This document shows positions 1-7,661 of a stretch of DNA of 64,000 nt, piece after piece. The notes beneath the pieces were generated by a model. It saw nothing but the letters and a program-made list of their open reading frames with translations, was not told the DNA's origin and did not search any database. Position 1 is the stretch's first letter; each line of letters opens with the position of its first letter. Position numbers and translations under genes: made by a program. Source of the DNA: Planctomycetota bacterium (GTDB lineage Bacteria; Planctomycetota; Phycisphaerae; Sedimentisphaerales; Anaerohalosphaeraceae); assembly GCA_029552545.1 (NCBI GenBank), contig JAKPDO010000051.1, positions 29,155 to 93,154 of the forward strand, given 5' to 3'.

Positions 1-1
1 G

Positions 2-556
2 CGGTTTGACCCGTCGCTGGCGGGCGGGGGCGTTCTGATTCAGAATACCTATTGGCTTTTGGACTGTCTGCTGCTTCATTTCGGCCTGCCTCAGCAGATT
101 TATATGCAGCGGTGCAGTCAGGCGCCGGACCGGCAGCAGCGGCTGAGCACCACAGAGGATACAGCGGCGGCGGTGATGCGGTTTTCGGATTCGCTGATTG
201 CGGAGATTTCGGCCAGCCGCACGCTCGGACCGCCGGCGGAGTATCTGCGGGTCTGCGGGAAGGAACGTTTTGTTACGCTGGAGCGTGAGCAGCTGACGGT
301 TTGCGGACATGACGGTCGGCTTCTGGAACGGCGGCAGATTTGTGCGTCGCCGACCGCCTGGGCTCAAAGACTGCTCGAGATGTATCTGCGGCATCTGGAG
401 AATCCGCCGCAGCAGCCGCTGTTTCCGCCGCCGGAGGCGGATGTGCGGACGATGGCGGTTCTGGAGGCGGCATATCTGTCGTCCAAAACGGGGATGCCGG
501 AATCCCCTTCGCGGATTCTGGAGGTCGGCGGATTTAAGCCGGACGGCTTGTGGTAG
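2..556 (+). CDS. Gfo/Idh/MocA-family oxidoreductase, C-terminal part (5' truncated by window edge)
   Basis: The reading frame is open from base 2 to the stop at 554-556, so the N-terminal NAD(P)-binding half lies outside the window. The visible part begins RFDPSLAGGGVLIQNTYW and continues into LLDCLLLHFGLP. This resembles the hinge of Gfo/Idh/MocA dehydrogenases, where a Gly-rich turn and a conserved His/Asp helix enter the substrate domain. The His usual in that helix is not obvious here. A following segment with TTEDTAAAVMRFSDS fits the beta-sheet that lines the substrate pocket. Such enzymes oxidise or reduce sugars and inositols with NAD(P). The substrate cannot be told from this fragment. 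A TTG at 59 could be mistaken for a start, but homology-like sequence continues upstream of it. Confidence 0.6.
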   Translation, partial: RFDPSLAGGGVLIQNTYWLLDCLLLHFGLPQQIYMQRCSQAPDRQQRLSTTEDTAAAVMRFSDSLIAEISASRTLGPPAEYLRVCGKERFVTLEREQLTVCGHDGRLLERRQICASPTAWAQRLLEMYLRHLENPPQQPLFPPPEADVRTMAVLEAAYLSSKTGMPESPSRILEVGGFKPDGLW

Positions 557-599
557 TTTTCCGATGTTTTTGTTTGTCCTCTGCGGGCGGAAATTTTTC

Positions 600-628
600 T
601 TGCGGTGGGCGGAGGAGGGGGGTATATA
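600..628 (+). promoter_or_regulatory. Predicted sigma70-type promoter of the Rnf operon
   Basis: TTGCGG at 600-605 and TATATA at 623-628 are separated by exactly 17 bases. They lie 35 bases upstream of the first operon gene, in the only gap between the upstream oxidoreductase and the Rnf genes. Expected transcription start is near 635. No operator is apparent. Confidence 0.5.
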
Positions 629-662
629 AGAATTTTTTATAGTTCAGCAGGAATGAACAGGG

Positions 663-998
663 ATGGATGAAGCGTGCCGCAGCTGCGGTTTGCGAAGGGA
701 CTGCCAGTCAGTCTATGAAGCCCTCGGAAAGGCGAAAGGGCCCTCTGTCGTTTGGAAGTCCATTTTTATCTTTTTGGCTCCGCTGGCTGTCTTCGCCGTC
801 TCGGCGACGGGGCTGGACGTCTGGATGAAGGGCCGAATCGAGAATCCGTCGTTTCGTACGGCAGCGGTTTTTTTGCTGTCGGCGGTTTTGGCGGTTTTGA
901 CGGCGGCGGCGATTCGACTGGCGGTTCCGAGCTGGAGAAAACGCAGCAGCGGCTGTGGGAAAGAGCAGAATGATTTTTGCAGCGAAAAAGACATTTAA
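663..998 (+). CDS. Small two-helix membrane protein with N-terminal Cys cluster, RseC-like, first gene of the Rnf operon
   Basis: This 111-residue protein starts MDEACRSCGLRRDC, a C-x2-C-x5-C cluster at residues 5-14. Two hydrophobic helices follow at about residues 31-51 and 66-88, then a basic tail. RseC proteins share this layout (a short Cys cluster, then two membrane helices) and are repeatedly found beside rnf/rsx genes, where they take part in reduction of SoxR. This copy is short and lacks the N-terminal beta-rich domain of canonical RseC, so the family link is an inference from layout and neighbourhood. It overlaps the start of rnfC by 29 bases, suggesting co-translation. It could be an assembly or metal-delivery factor for the complex. 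No strong ribosome binding site is seen beyond AGCAGGA at about 646. Confidence 0.6.
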   Translation: MDEACRSCGLRRDCQSVYEALGKAKGPSVVWKSIFIFLAPLAVFAVSATGLDVWMKGRIENPSFRTAAVFLLSAVLAVLTAAAIRLAVPSWRKRSSGCGKEQNDFCSEKDI

Positions 999-2340
999 AG
1001 GCGGAGTTCATCCGCTGGAGAATAAGCATTATACGGAATCCTGTCCGATAGAGCCGGTGCCGACACCGCGTCAGCTTGTGCTGCCGCTGGTTCAGCATAT
1101 CGGGGCGCCGTGCAAGCCGCTGGTTCAAAAGAAACAGACCGTTGCGCTCGGTGAGCCGATCGGCCGTTCGGATGCGTATGTATCGGCGCCGATTCATTCC
1201 CCGGTCAACGGGGTGGTGAAGGATATTGCTTTGGCCTCGCATCCGGTCATCGGGCGGACGACGGCGGTGTATCTGGAGGCCGTTCCGGAGGAGAACCCGC
1301 CGCGGATTCCTCAGCCGCAGCGGTTTGATGAGCATTTTGACCCCGGCACGTTTACGCCGGAGCAGATTTGCACTGCGATTCAGGAAGCGGGGCTGGTGGG
1401 GATGGGCGGGGCCGGTTTCCCGACCCGCGTCAAGATAGACCCGAATCCGGCGATGCCCAAGCATACGCTGATTATCAACGGCTGCGAGTGCGAGCCGTAC
1501 ATCACCTGCGATTACCGGATTATGCTCGAGTGGACCTGGCAGATTCTGGCGGGGATTCGGCTGGCGGCCCGCGCCGCCGGCTGTCAGACGGTCCGCATCG
1601 GGATAGAGGACAATAAACCGGAAGCGGTCAAAGCGTTTGAGCAGGCCCTGTCCCGCTGTCGGTGTGAAGAAGATATTCAGGTTGTCGTGGTGAAAACCAA
1701 ATATCCGCAGGGCGGGGAACGGCAGCTGATTCGGGCCGTTTTGGGCAAGCAGGTTCCCACCGGCGGGATTCCGCCGCAGATCGGGGTATGCGTGCTGAAT
1801 GTGGCGACCTGTGCGGCGATTGCCGAGGCGGTGGTTTTCCAAAAGCCGCTGACACATCGGGTGGTGACGGTGACGGGTCGAGCGATTGCCCGTCCGGGCA
1901 ATTATTATGTGCCGATCGGGATGAGTGTGCAGGACCTGCTGGCGCACTGCGGGGGCCTGACGGAACGGGCGGCCAAGGTGGTGTTGGGCGGGCCGATGAT
2001 GGGCTTTGCGATTGCGGATTTGACGACCCCGCTGACCAAGACCTGCGGGGCGCTGACGGTTTTGACCCGGGAAGATGTCACGGAGCCCAAATATGCGCGG
2101 CAGCAGACGGCGTGCATTCGGTGCGGCCGATGCTTGGCGGTTTGCCCGGAGGGACTGAATCCGACGAAGATTGCCCACGCCGTCAAGCATTTTCGGATGG
2201 ACCGGGCTGAGCAGTATTATCTGAGCGCCTGTATCGAGTGCGGCAGCTGCAGTTATGTCTGTCCGGCGCATATTGAACTGGCGGGTTATATCAAGACGGG
2301 CAAACTGCTGAAAGCCCGGGAAAAGAAGCGACTGGGTTAA
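970..2340 (+). CDS. rnfC: Rnf electron transport complex subunit C
   Basis: RnfC is the peripheral, NADH-side subunit of the ferredoxin:NAD+ oxidoreductase that couples electron transfer to Na+ or H+ export. The protein is 456 residues from the ATG at 970. It begins with the family signature FKGGVHPLENK and carries GMGGAGFPTR, part of the FMN/NAD(H)-binding fold shared with Complex I NuoF. Two [4Fe-4S] motifs lie near the C-terminus: CIRCGRCLAVCP and CIECGSCSYVCP. A GTG at 955 would add five residues; I prefer 970 because the family motif follows directly and GGGA lies at a suitable distance. rnfD follows 18 bases after the stop. The long C-terminal extension of gammaproteobacterial RnfC is absent, as in clostridial-type complexes. 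Confidence 0.95.
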   Translation: MIFAAKKTFKGGVHPLENKHYTESCPIEPVPTPRQLVLPLVQHIGAPCKPLVQKKQTVALGEPIGRSDAYVSAPIHSPVNGVVKDIALASHPVIGRTTAVYLEAVPEENPPRIPQPQRFDEHFDPGTFTPEQICTAIQEAGLVGMGGAGFPTRVKIDPNPAMPKHTLIINGCECEPYITCDYRIMLEWTWQILAGIRLAARAAGCQTVRIGIEDNKPEAVKAFEQALSRCRCEEDIQVVVVKTKYPQGGERQLIRAVLGKQVPTGGIPPQIGVCVLNVATCAAIAEAVVFQKPLTHRVVTVTGRAIARPGNYYVPIGMSVQDLLAHCGGLTERAAKVVLGGPMMGFAIADLTTPLTKTCGALTVLTREDVTEPKYARQQTACIRCGRCLAVCPEGLNPTKIAHAVKHFRMDRAEQYYLSACIECGSCSYVCPAHIELAGYIKTGKLLKAREKKRLG

Positions 2341-2358
2341 CAGAGGAACTTTCGAGCG

Positions 2359-3366
2359 ATGTTCAGCCAAATTATTGTTTCACCGGCTCCGCATACAAGC
2401 CAGAATCTGACGACCCGCCGCCTGATGGCGGATGTGCTGATTGGGCTTGTGCCGGCAATGGTTGCGTCGGCGGTGTTTTTCCGGTTTCGTGCGGTGCTTG
2501 TGATTGCGGTATGTGTCGCGGCTTGTCTGCTGAGTGAATGGATTTGCAATCGTCTGCGCCGCAAGCCGAATTCGCTGGGGGATTTGAGTGCAGCGGTGAC
2601 GGGGGTGATTTTGGCGATGTCGCTGCCGCCGGCGGTGCCGCTGAGTGTGGCCGTCATCGGCAGCGTCTTTGCGATTGTGATTGTCAAGATGCTTTTCGGC
2701 GGGCTTGGCAATAACGTGTTTAATCCGGCGATGGCGGCGCGGGCTTTTCTGACGGCCTCGTTCGGGGCGGCAATGACGACCTGGACGGTGCCGGCCACGA
2801 TTGATTCGGCGATGCCGACAGTGCAGGCCTCGAATGTGGAAGCCGTCACGCAGGCAACGCCGCTTGCCTGGAGCAAGATGGCGCTGAAAGGACAGGCAAC
2901 GCCCGAACAGGTTCATGCCCAGCTGAAGGATGTTTTCTGGGGCCAGGTCGGCGGCTGCATCGGGGAGACCTCCGCGGCGGCGCTGCTTTTGGGCGGTCTG
3001 TATCTGCTGGTGCGAAAGACGATAACCTGCCATATTCCGCTGGCGGTGCTGCTGTCGGCGGGAATTTTTGCGGCGGTCGGCCGGCTGCTTAAACCGGATG
3101 TGTTTGTCCGGCCGGATTTTCATCTATTCGGGGGCGGGCTGATGCTGGGGGCCTTTTTCATTGCGACGGACCCTGTTACGGCACCGCTGTCGGTCCGAGG
3201 CAAGTGGCTTTTCGGAATCGGCGTCGGTCTTTTGATTATGCTGATTCGGGTTGTGGGGGAGTATCCGGAAGGGGTGATGTATGCGGTGCTGATTATGAAT
3301 GCGTTCACACCGCTGATTGACCGGCTTTGTCATACGGCGCCGGTGGGAGGCAAGCCCCATGTCTAA
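2359..3366 (+). CDS. rnfD: Rnf electron transport complex subunit D
   Basis: RnfD is an integral membrane subunit that carries a covalently bound FMN. The 335-residue sequence has the family hallmarks: FNPAMAARAFL in the middle, GETSAAALLLGGLYLL, and FFIATDPVTAPLS near the C-terminus, with about eight to ten membrane helices. The expected flavinylation site is at Thr167, in EAVTQATPLA. The usual consensus is Asp-x-x-Ser/Thr-Gly-Ala-Thr, so Glu and Gln replace Asp and Gly here. No ApbE flavin transferase, which would attach the FMN, lies in this window. The 3' end overlaps rnfG by 8 bases. Confidence 0.95.
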   Translation: MFSQIIVSPAPHTSQNLTTRRLMADVLIGLVPAMVASAVFFRFRAVLVIAVCVAACLLSEWICNRLRRKPNSLGDLSAAVTGVILAMSLPPAVPLSVAVIGSVFAIVIVKMLFGGLGNNVFNPAMAARAFLTASFGAAMTTWTVPATIDSAMPTVQASNVEAVTQATPLAWSKMALKGQATPEQVHAQLKDVFWGQVGGCIGETSAAALLLGGLYLLVRKTITCHIPLAVLLSAGIFAAVGRLLKPDVFVRPDFHLFGGGLMLGAFFIATDPVTAPLSVRGKWLFGIGVGLLIMLIRVVGEYPEGVMYAVLIMNAFTPLIDRLCHTAPVGGKPHV

Positions 3367-3982
3367 ACTGCGGTTTTTCTGGGAGCAGAGCTGGCTGCTG
3401 CTGGTTTCGTCGCTGGTTTTCGGTGTGCTGCTGGCGATAGCGGACACGGCGTGGGCGCCGCGGATTGCCCGCAACGAGGTGGAAAAGTTCACACGCCTAG
3501 CCGGCGGGATGCTGCCGGAGGCGAAACGGTTTGAACCGCTTGCGTCCAAAATCCCTGTCGATGCGGGCAAGGGCAAGACGGTTCAGGTCGAAGTCTATCG
3601 GGCTGTGGATGATTCGGGGCGGCGCGTCGGTTGGGCATTTGTGTGTGAAGGGTCAGGTTTCGCGGACAAGATTAAACTGGTTGTTGCGGCGGATGCCGGA
3701 TTTGAGAAGCTGGCGGGCTTTGGGGTGCTCAGCAGCAACGAAACACCGGGCTTTGGGGACAAAATCACGATTCCGGGCGGGTTTTATCAGAAGCAGTTTG
3801 TCGGGGCGCCGGCCGGGACGCTTACGCTGGTGAAAACCGGTGATGCCGAGCGAATTGACGGCGAGATTGTGGCCATCAGCGGGGCGACGGTGACCAGTCA
3901 GGCGGTGGTGGATATTCTGAATCGGTATGTATCGGCGGTTCGGGCGGCTCTGCAGGAACAAGGGCTGCTGACAAAAGAATGA
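3359..3982 (+). CDS. rnfG: Rnf electron transport complex subunit G
   Basis: RnfG has one N-terminal membrane helix (about residues 8-27) and an FMN-binding domain facing the outer side of the cytoplasmic membrane. This 207-residue protein shows LSSNETPGFGDKI and the flavinylation motif ISGATVTSQAVVDIL near the C-terminus. The Thr of SGAT is the expected site of phosphoester-linked FMN. The start at 3359 overlaps the end of rnfD by 8 bases and has a strong Shine-Dalgarno (GGGAGG near 3344). An upstream in-frame start at 3317 would give an implausible N-terminus before the helix. Translational coupling with rnfD is likely. Confidence 0.93.
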   Translation: MSKLRFFWEQSWLLLVSSLVFGVLLAIADTAWAPRIARNEVEKFTRLAGGMLPEAKRFEPLASKIPVDAGKGKTVQVEVYRAVDDSGRRVGWAFVCEGSGFADKIKLVVAADAGFEKLAGFGVLSSNETPGFGDKITIPGGFYQKQFVGAPAGTLTLVKTGDAERIDGEIVAISGATVTSQAVVDILNRYVSAVRAALQEQGLLTKE

Positions 3983-3991
3983 GGCGAACGA

Positions 3992-4624
3992 ATGGCGGAT
4001 AATCAGACCAGTTTGGCCCGCACGTTTCTGGCGGGACTGTGGCAGGAAAATCCGGTGCTGCGGCTGATTCTCGGGATGTGTCCGACGCTGGCGGTGACGA
4101 CCAGTGTGCAGGCGGCACTGACGATGGGGGCCAGCGTGATTTTTGTGCTGATTGGTTCAAATCTGGTGGTTAGTCTGATGCGCAATCTGCTCAAGCCGCA
4201 CCTTCGGATTCTGATGTTTACGCTGACGATTGCGGCCTTCGTGACGGTTGCGGATTTGTTTTTGAAGGCCTATCAGCCCGCAATGAGTGCCAAACTGGGG
4301 CCGTATATTCCGCTGATTATCGTCAACTGCATTATTATCTGCCGGGCGGAGGCCTGCGCGAGCAAGAACGGGCTGCTGGTCAGTCTGGCTGATGCCGTTG
4401 GGATGGGGCTGGGCTTTACCGGCGCGCTGGCGGTGCTGGCGCTGGTTCGGGAGCTTTTGGCGACCGGACAGATTGTTTTTGAGTTCGGCCAAAAGGTGAC
4501 GCTGGTGAGTCTGCCGGATGTGCCGCTGTTTCGGATGGCGGGAATGGCAATGCCCGTTGGGGCGTTTCTGACCCTCGGGCTGATGCTCGGCTTGGTGAAG
4601 ATGGTGACAGGCAAACGAAGCTGA
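3992..4624 (+). CDS. rnfE: Rnf electron transport complex subunit E
   Basis: RnfE is an integral membrane subunit, homologous to RnfA and to NqrD of the Na+-NQR. The 210-residue protein is almost entirely hydrophobic, with about six helices. It contains ENPVLRLILGMCPTLAVT at the N-terminus and YIPLIIVNCIIICRAEACA in the middle. The Cys residues in these two conserved segments match positions that, in RnfA/RnfE pairs, ligate a shared iron-sulfur centre inside the membrane. It starts 9 bases after rnfG. The length is normal for the family. Confidence 0.95.
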   Translation: MADNQTSLARTFLAGLWQENPVLRLILGMCPTLAVTTSVQAALTMGASVIFVLIGSNLVVSLMRNLLKPHLRILMFTLTIAAFVTVADLFLKAYQPAMSAKLGPYIPLIIVNCIIICRAEACASKNGLLVSLADAVGMGLGFTGALAVLALVRELLATGQIVFEFGQKVTLVSLPDVPLFRMAGMAMPVGAFLTLGLMLGLVKMVTGKRS

Positions 4625-4641
4625 GGGAACGGAGAACCGAT

Positions 4642-5232
4642 ATGGATACATTCGAAACCCTGCTGCTCGGATTTCTGGGGATTGTGATTGTCAACAATCT
4701 GGTCTTTACGAAGTTTTTGGGGACGTGTCCGTATTTGGGGGTTTCCGGCCGGATTGATATGGCCTTCGGGATGGGGTGCGCTGTTACGTTTGTGCTGGCG
4801 CTGGCGGGGACGCTCACATGGCTGATAGATTATTTTGTGCTGATTCCGTACGGCCTGAATGTTCTTCGATATGTTTGTTTTATTCTGGTGATTGCCGGGG
4901 CCGTGCAGCTGGTAGAGATGTATGTGCGGAAGTTCTTTCCGGTGCTGTATGACAGTTTCGGCATTTTTCTGCCGCTGATTACAACCAACTGCGCCATCCT
5001 CGGAATGTGTCTGTTTATCAATTTGTGGGGGATTGACAATCTGCCAGAGACGGTGGTGCTCAGTGTGGGGGCCGGCTTGGGGTTTACGCTGGCCATCTGC
5101 ATTATGGCGGGGATTCGGGAAAATCTGGAGCTGGCGGATGTGCCGGCTGCGCTGCGTGGGGCGCCGATTACACTGATTACGGCGGGGCTGCTGACGCTGG
5201 CGTTTATGGGGTTTGCCGGAATGATTCGGTAG
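4642..5232 (+). CDS. rnfA: Rnf electron transport complex subunit A
   Basis: RnfA pairs with RnfE in the membrane core. The 196-residue protein has about six hydrophobic helices, with the conserved segments NNLVFTKFLGTCPYLGVS near the N-terminus and FLPLITTNCAILGMCLF in the middle. Both carry the Cys that matches the RnfE ligands. The start has a GGAACGGAG ribosome binding site just upstream. The length is normal for the family. Gene order C-D-G-E-A-B follows the clostridial arrangement, unlike the rsxABCDGE order of Escherichia coli. Confidence 0.95.
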   Translation: MDTFETLLLGFLGIVIVNNLVFTKFLGTCPYLGVSGRIDMAFGMGCAVTFVLALAGTLTWLIDYFVLIPYGLNVLRYVCFILVIAGAVQLVEMYVRKFFPVLYDSFGIFLPLITTNCAILGMCLFINLWGIDNLPETVVLSVGAGLGFTLAICIMAGIRENLELADVPAALRGAPITLITAGLLTLAFMGFAGMIR

Positions 5233-5284
5233 GATGGGAACCCGTCTGCTGCCGGAGGAAACTTGTGAGAATGCGGGAACGGAT

Positions 5285-6163
5285 ATGATAGCTGCAACAG
5301 GAATGCAGGTGGTTTGGTTATCAGCCCTGCTGCTGACGGGACTGGGGGTTGTGTTTGCCGTCGTGCTGCTGGCGGCCAGCATCAAGCTGAAGGTGCAGGA
5401 AGACCCGAAGGTGGAGCAGATTCACGCGGTGCTGCCGAAGGTGGACTGCGGGGCGTGCGGATTTGCGGGCTGTTCTTCCTATGCCAAGGCCGTGGCGGCG
5501 GATGCATCGCTGATTGGGCGGTGTTCGCCGGGCGGGGCGGCGACGGCGGCGAAGATTGCAGCGGTGCTGAACCTGCAGATATCCGAGGGCGGGGCCCCGA
5601 AGCGTCCGATTATTCACTGTCGGGCCTGCAGGCAGGACAAAACGTTTTATGCGGAATACAGGGGGATTGAGGGCTGCACCAGTGCCAATGCCCAGCCGAA
5701 TGTGCAGGCCTGTGCGTTCGGCTGTCTGGGCTTCGGCGGCTGTGTGCGCCGGTGCCGGTTCGATGCCATTCACATTATCGACGGCCTGGCGGTGATTGAT
5801 TATGACAAGTGCACCGGCTGCGGGGCCTGTGTGGCGGGCTGTCCGCGGGGATTGATTGAGATGGTGCCTTTCACGCATGAGCCGATGCTGGTGGTGGCCT
5901 GCAGCAGCCGGGAAAACGGCAAGACGACGCGGGCGATGTGTGCGGTCGGCTGCATCGGATGCGGTCTTTGTGCCCGTCAGAGCGATGTCTTTACGGTCAA
6001 AGACAATCTGGCCCGGGTGGATTATGCCCGCTATCAGCCCAGTGAGGCGACGGAGACAGCCCGTCAAAAGTGCCCGACCAAGGTGATTGTCTTTCGTGGG
6101 AAAGGGGCGCCTGCGGACGAAAAGGTTTCCAAAGCGCCTGCCGCCGCCGGCGCGGCTTCCTGA
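5285..6163 (+). CDS. rnfB: Rnf electron transport complex subunit B, polyferredoxin
   Basis: RnfB accepts electrons from reduced ferredoxin. The 292-residue protein has an N-terminal membrane helix (about residues 8-30) and the four-Cys domain DCGACGFAGCSSYAKAV...RCSPGG. An eight-Cys double cluster region follows, with CAFGCLGFGGC and KCTGCGACVAGCP. The C-terminal pair looks partly lost: GCIGCGLCARQS lacks its fourth Cys and the next motif keeps only KCPT. That leaves exactly the four ligands for one cluster. I chose the ATG at 5285 (preceded by CGGGAACGG) because it begins the membrane anchor. An ATG at 5234, one base after the rnfA stop, is a possible alternative and would add 17 residues. 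The tail is Ala/Lys-rich. Confidence 0.93.
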   Translation: MIAATGMQVVWLSALLLTGLGVVFAVVLLAASIKLKVQEDPKVEQIHAVLPKVDCGACGFAGCSSYAKAVAADASLIGRCSPGGAATAAKIAAVLNLQISEGGAPKRPIIHCRACRQDKTFYAEYRGIEGCTSANAQPNVQACAFGCLGFGGCVRRCRFDAIHIIDGLAVIDYDKCTGCGACVAGCPRGLIEMVPFTHEPMLVVACSSRENGKTTRAMCAVGCIGCGLCARQSDVFTVKDNLARVDYARYQPSEATETARQKCPTKVIVFRGKGAPADEKVSKAPAAAGAAS

Positions 6164-6259
6164 GCGTTTGTTTTTTCGAGGGGATTTAGCAAGTCTCTGG
6201 GGGTGGAGATTTTTTCCTCTATTGGAGAAGAACTGCCCGCTCAATTGTCTATATTCTAT

Positions 6260-6282
6260 AACTCTTTTTTAGAAAAAGAGTT
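6260..6282 (+). terminator. Probable terminator of the Rnf operon
   Basis: AACTCTTTTT (6260-6269) and AAAAAGAGTT (6273-6282) form a perfect 10-bp stem with a 3-base loop, about 100 bases past the rnfB stop. A T-rich stretch follows after GCGA. The stem is AT-rich, so efficiency is uncertain, and the symmetry means it could act on both strands. Confidence 0.45.
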
Positions 6283-6312
6283 GCGATTTTTAAAATTTTT
6301 TCAATCTTGTTT

Positions 6313-6371
6313 TTGAAATATGACGATTATGTTATATGATAATCATATAGTCCATTATATGATTATCATAT
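6313..6371 (+). promoter_or_regulatory. Promoter with two perfect palindromic operators upstream of the AAA+ ATPase gene
   Basis: TTGAAA (6313-6318) and TATGAT (6335-6340), 16 bases apart, make a plausible promoter. A 15-bp perfect palindrome, ATATGATAATCATAT (6334-6348), covers the -10 element. A second, ATATGATTATCATAT (6357-6371), lies 23 bases centre to centre downstream, just before the ribosome binding site AAAGGGG (6372-6378). The two copies are identical except for the central base. Placement over the -10 and the leader suggests repression by a dimeric DNA-binding protein. Confidence 0.6.
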
Positions 6372-6385
6372 AAAGGGGTTTATAA

Positions 6386-7582
6386 ATGATAAAAAGAACG
6401 GTAGAAAGAAAACTCAAAGAAGCATCTATTTCATATCCAGTAATAGCAATAACTGGTCCCCGGCAATCCGGCAAAACGACTTTGGCCAGAAAAGTTTTTC
6501 CTGATTATCGATATCTTTCTCTCGAAGAGCCGGATCAGGCCCACATTGCACAGGAAGATCCGCGAGGATTTCTGAGCCAATCTACAGACCCAATGATTCT
6601 TGACGAGGTGCAGAGGGTACCGAAATTACTGTCTTATATTCAGACAATAGTGGACTTGGATAATCGTCCGGGACGTTTTGTGCTGACAGGTTCTCACAAT
6701 TTTTTGCTGATGGAAGGCATCAGCCAATCTTTAGCAGGCCGTTGCGCCATATTTTATTTGCTGCCGTTTAGTCAGGCGGAGTTGAGAGGAAGGGAACCGA
6801 TTGATATTGAACAATTGGATACCCCCAAAACCCTGACGGTTCCTGAAAAAAAGGGGGACTTGTATGAGATGTTGTTTGCGGGATTCTATCCTCGCATTCA
6901 TGACCGCGGTCTGGACCCTCAGGAATGGCTGGGCGATTATTTATCGACATACGTTGAGCGAGATGTTCGGCTGATTTCCAACATCGGGGATGCTCAGACG
7001 TTTCGGCGTTTTTTGGGTCTATGTGCTGCCCGCAGCGGACAACTGCTGAATCTTTCCTCTCTGGCTCGTGATTGCGGAATCACGGTGGTCACCGCCAGGA
7101 AATGGCTTTCGATACTCGAAACCAGTTTTCTTATTAAACTTCTGACTCCTCACTATGAAAATTTTAATAAGCGGTTGATCAAAACTCCAAAATTGTATTT
7201 TATTGATACGGGGCTGCTGTGCTACCTGTTAAAAATTCGGTCTCCTGATGAACTGCAAAAGAGTGGGCTGCGGGGGCAGGTTTTTGAGACATGGGTTGTC
7301 GAGGAATTCATAAAAAACTGCTGCCACCGTAAGCGAGAACCGGATTTTTATTATTGGCGGGATTCAAACGGCCATGAAGTGGATTTGGTGGTCAGTCGGG
7401 GTACTGCTTTGCTGCCGATTTCCGTCAAATCCGGGCAAACCTTCAGCGAGGATTTTATTAAAGAGTTGCTCTTCTGGCGGCGGCTGACCGGCTGTGACGA
7501 ACATCCGGGCGTTGTCATTTACGGCGGAGACCAATTCTTTGAGTACAAAGGATTTACGGTAGTACCCTGGTATATGCTTTAG
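6386..7582 (+). CDS. AAA+ ATPase with C-terminal DUF4143 domain
   Basis: This 398-residue protein has a Walker A motif, GPRQSGKTT (about residues 27-35), and a Walker B motif, MILDEVQ (about 70-76). A helix-turn-helix-like segment follows near residues 225-255 (SLARDCGITVVTARKWLSIL). The C-terminal domain has HEVDLVV...PISVKSG, the core pattern of PD-(D/E)XK nuclease folds seen in DUF4143. Proteins of this type are common, patchily distributed and of uncertain function; roles in plasmid or phage conflict and nucleic-acid handling have been suggested. It stands alone between the Rnf operon and an opposite-strand lipoprotein gene. Its base composition is visibly more AT-rich than its neighbours, suggesting horizontal acquisition. 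Self-regulation through the upstream palindromes is plausible but inferred. Confidence 0.9.
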   Translation: MIKRTVERKLKEASISYPVIAITGPRQSGKTTLARKVFPDYRYLSLEEPDQAHIAQEDPRGFLSQSTDPMILDEVQRVPKLLSYIQTIVDLDNRPGRFVLTGSHNFLLMEGISQSLAGRCAIFYLLPFSQAELRGREPIDIEQLDTPKTLTVPEKKGDLYEMLFAGFYPRIHDRGLDPQEWLGDYLSTYVERDVRLISNIGDAQTFRRFLGLCAARSGQLLNLSSLARDCGITVVTARKWLSILETSFLIKLLTPHYENFNKRLIKTPKLYFIDTGLLCYLLKIRSPDELQKSGLRGQVFETWVVEEFIKNCCHRKREPDFYYWRDSNGHEVDLVVSRGTALLPISVKSGQTFSEDFIKELLFWRRLTGCDEHPGVVIYGGDQFFEYKGFTVVPWYML

Positions 7583-7661
7583 CAGGATTTGAGGGCTTGT
7601 GTGTCGGAACTGTTTCCTTGCGAAAAGACATGCCTCGGCGCAGCCGGATAGTTTGGGGTTT

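Noticed and set aside
766..2370. Long minus-strand frame of 534 codons opposite rnfC
   Set aside because: It is rich in Arg, His and Pro, has no recognisable motif and lies over a clear rnfC. GC-rich genes often leave the opposite strand open. The same applies to minus-strand frames at 10267-11958, 13043-15103, 36571-38163, 41728-43659 and 44240-45787, and to plus-strand frames at 23695-25122, 32551-34215, 47711-50119 and 51394-53001.
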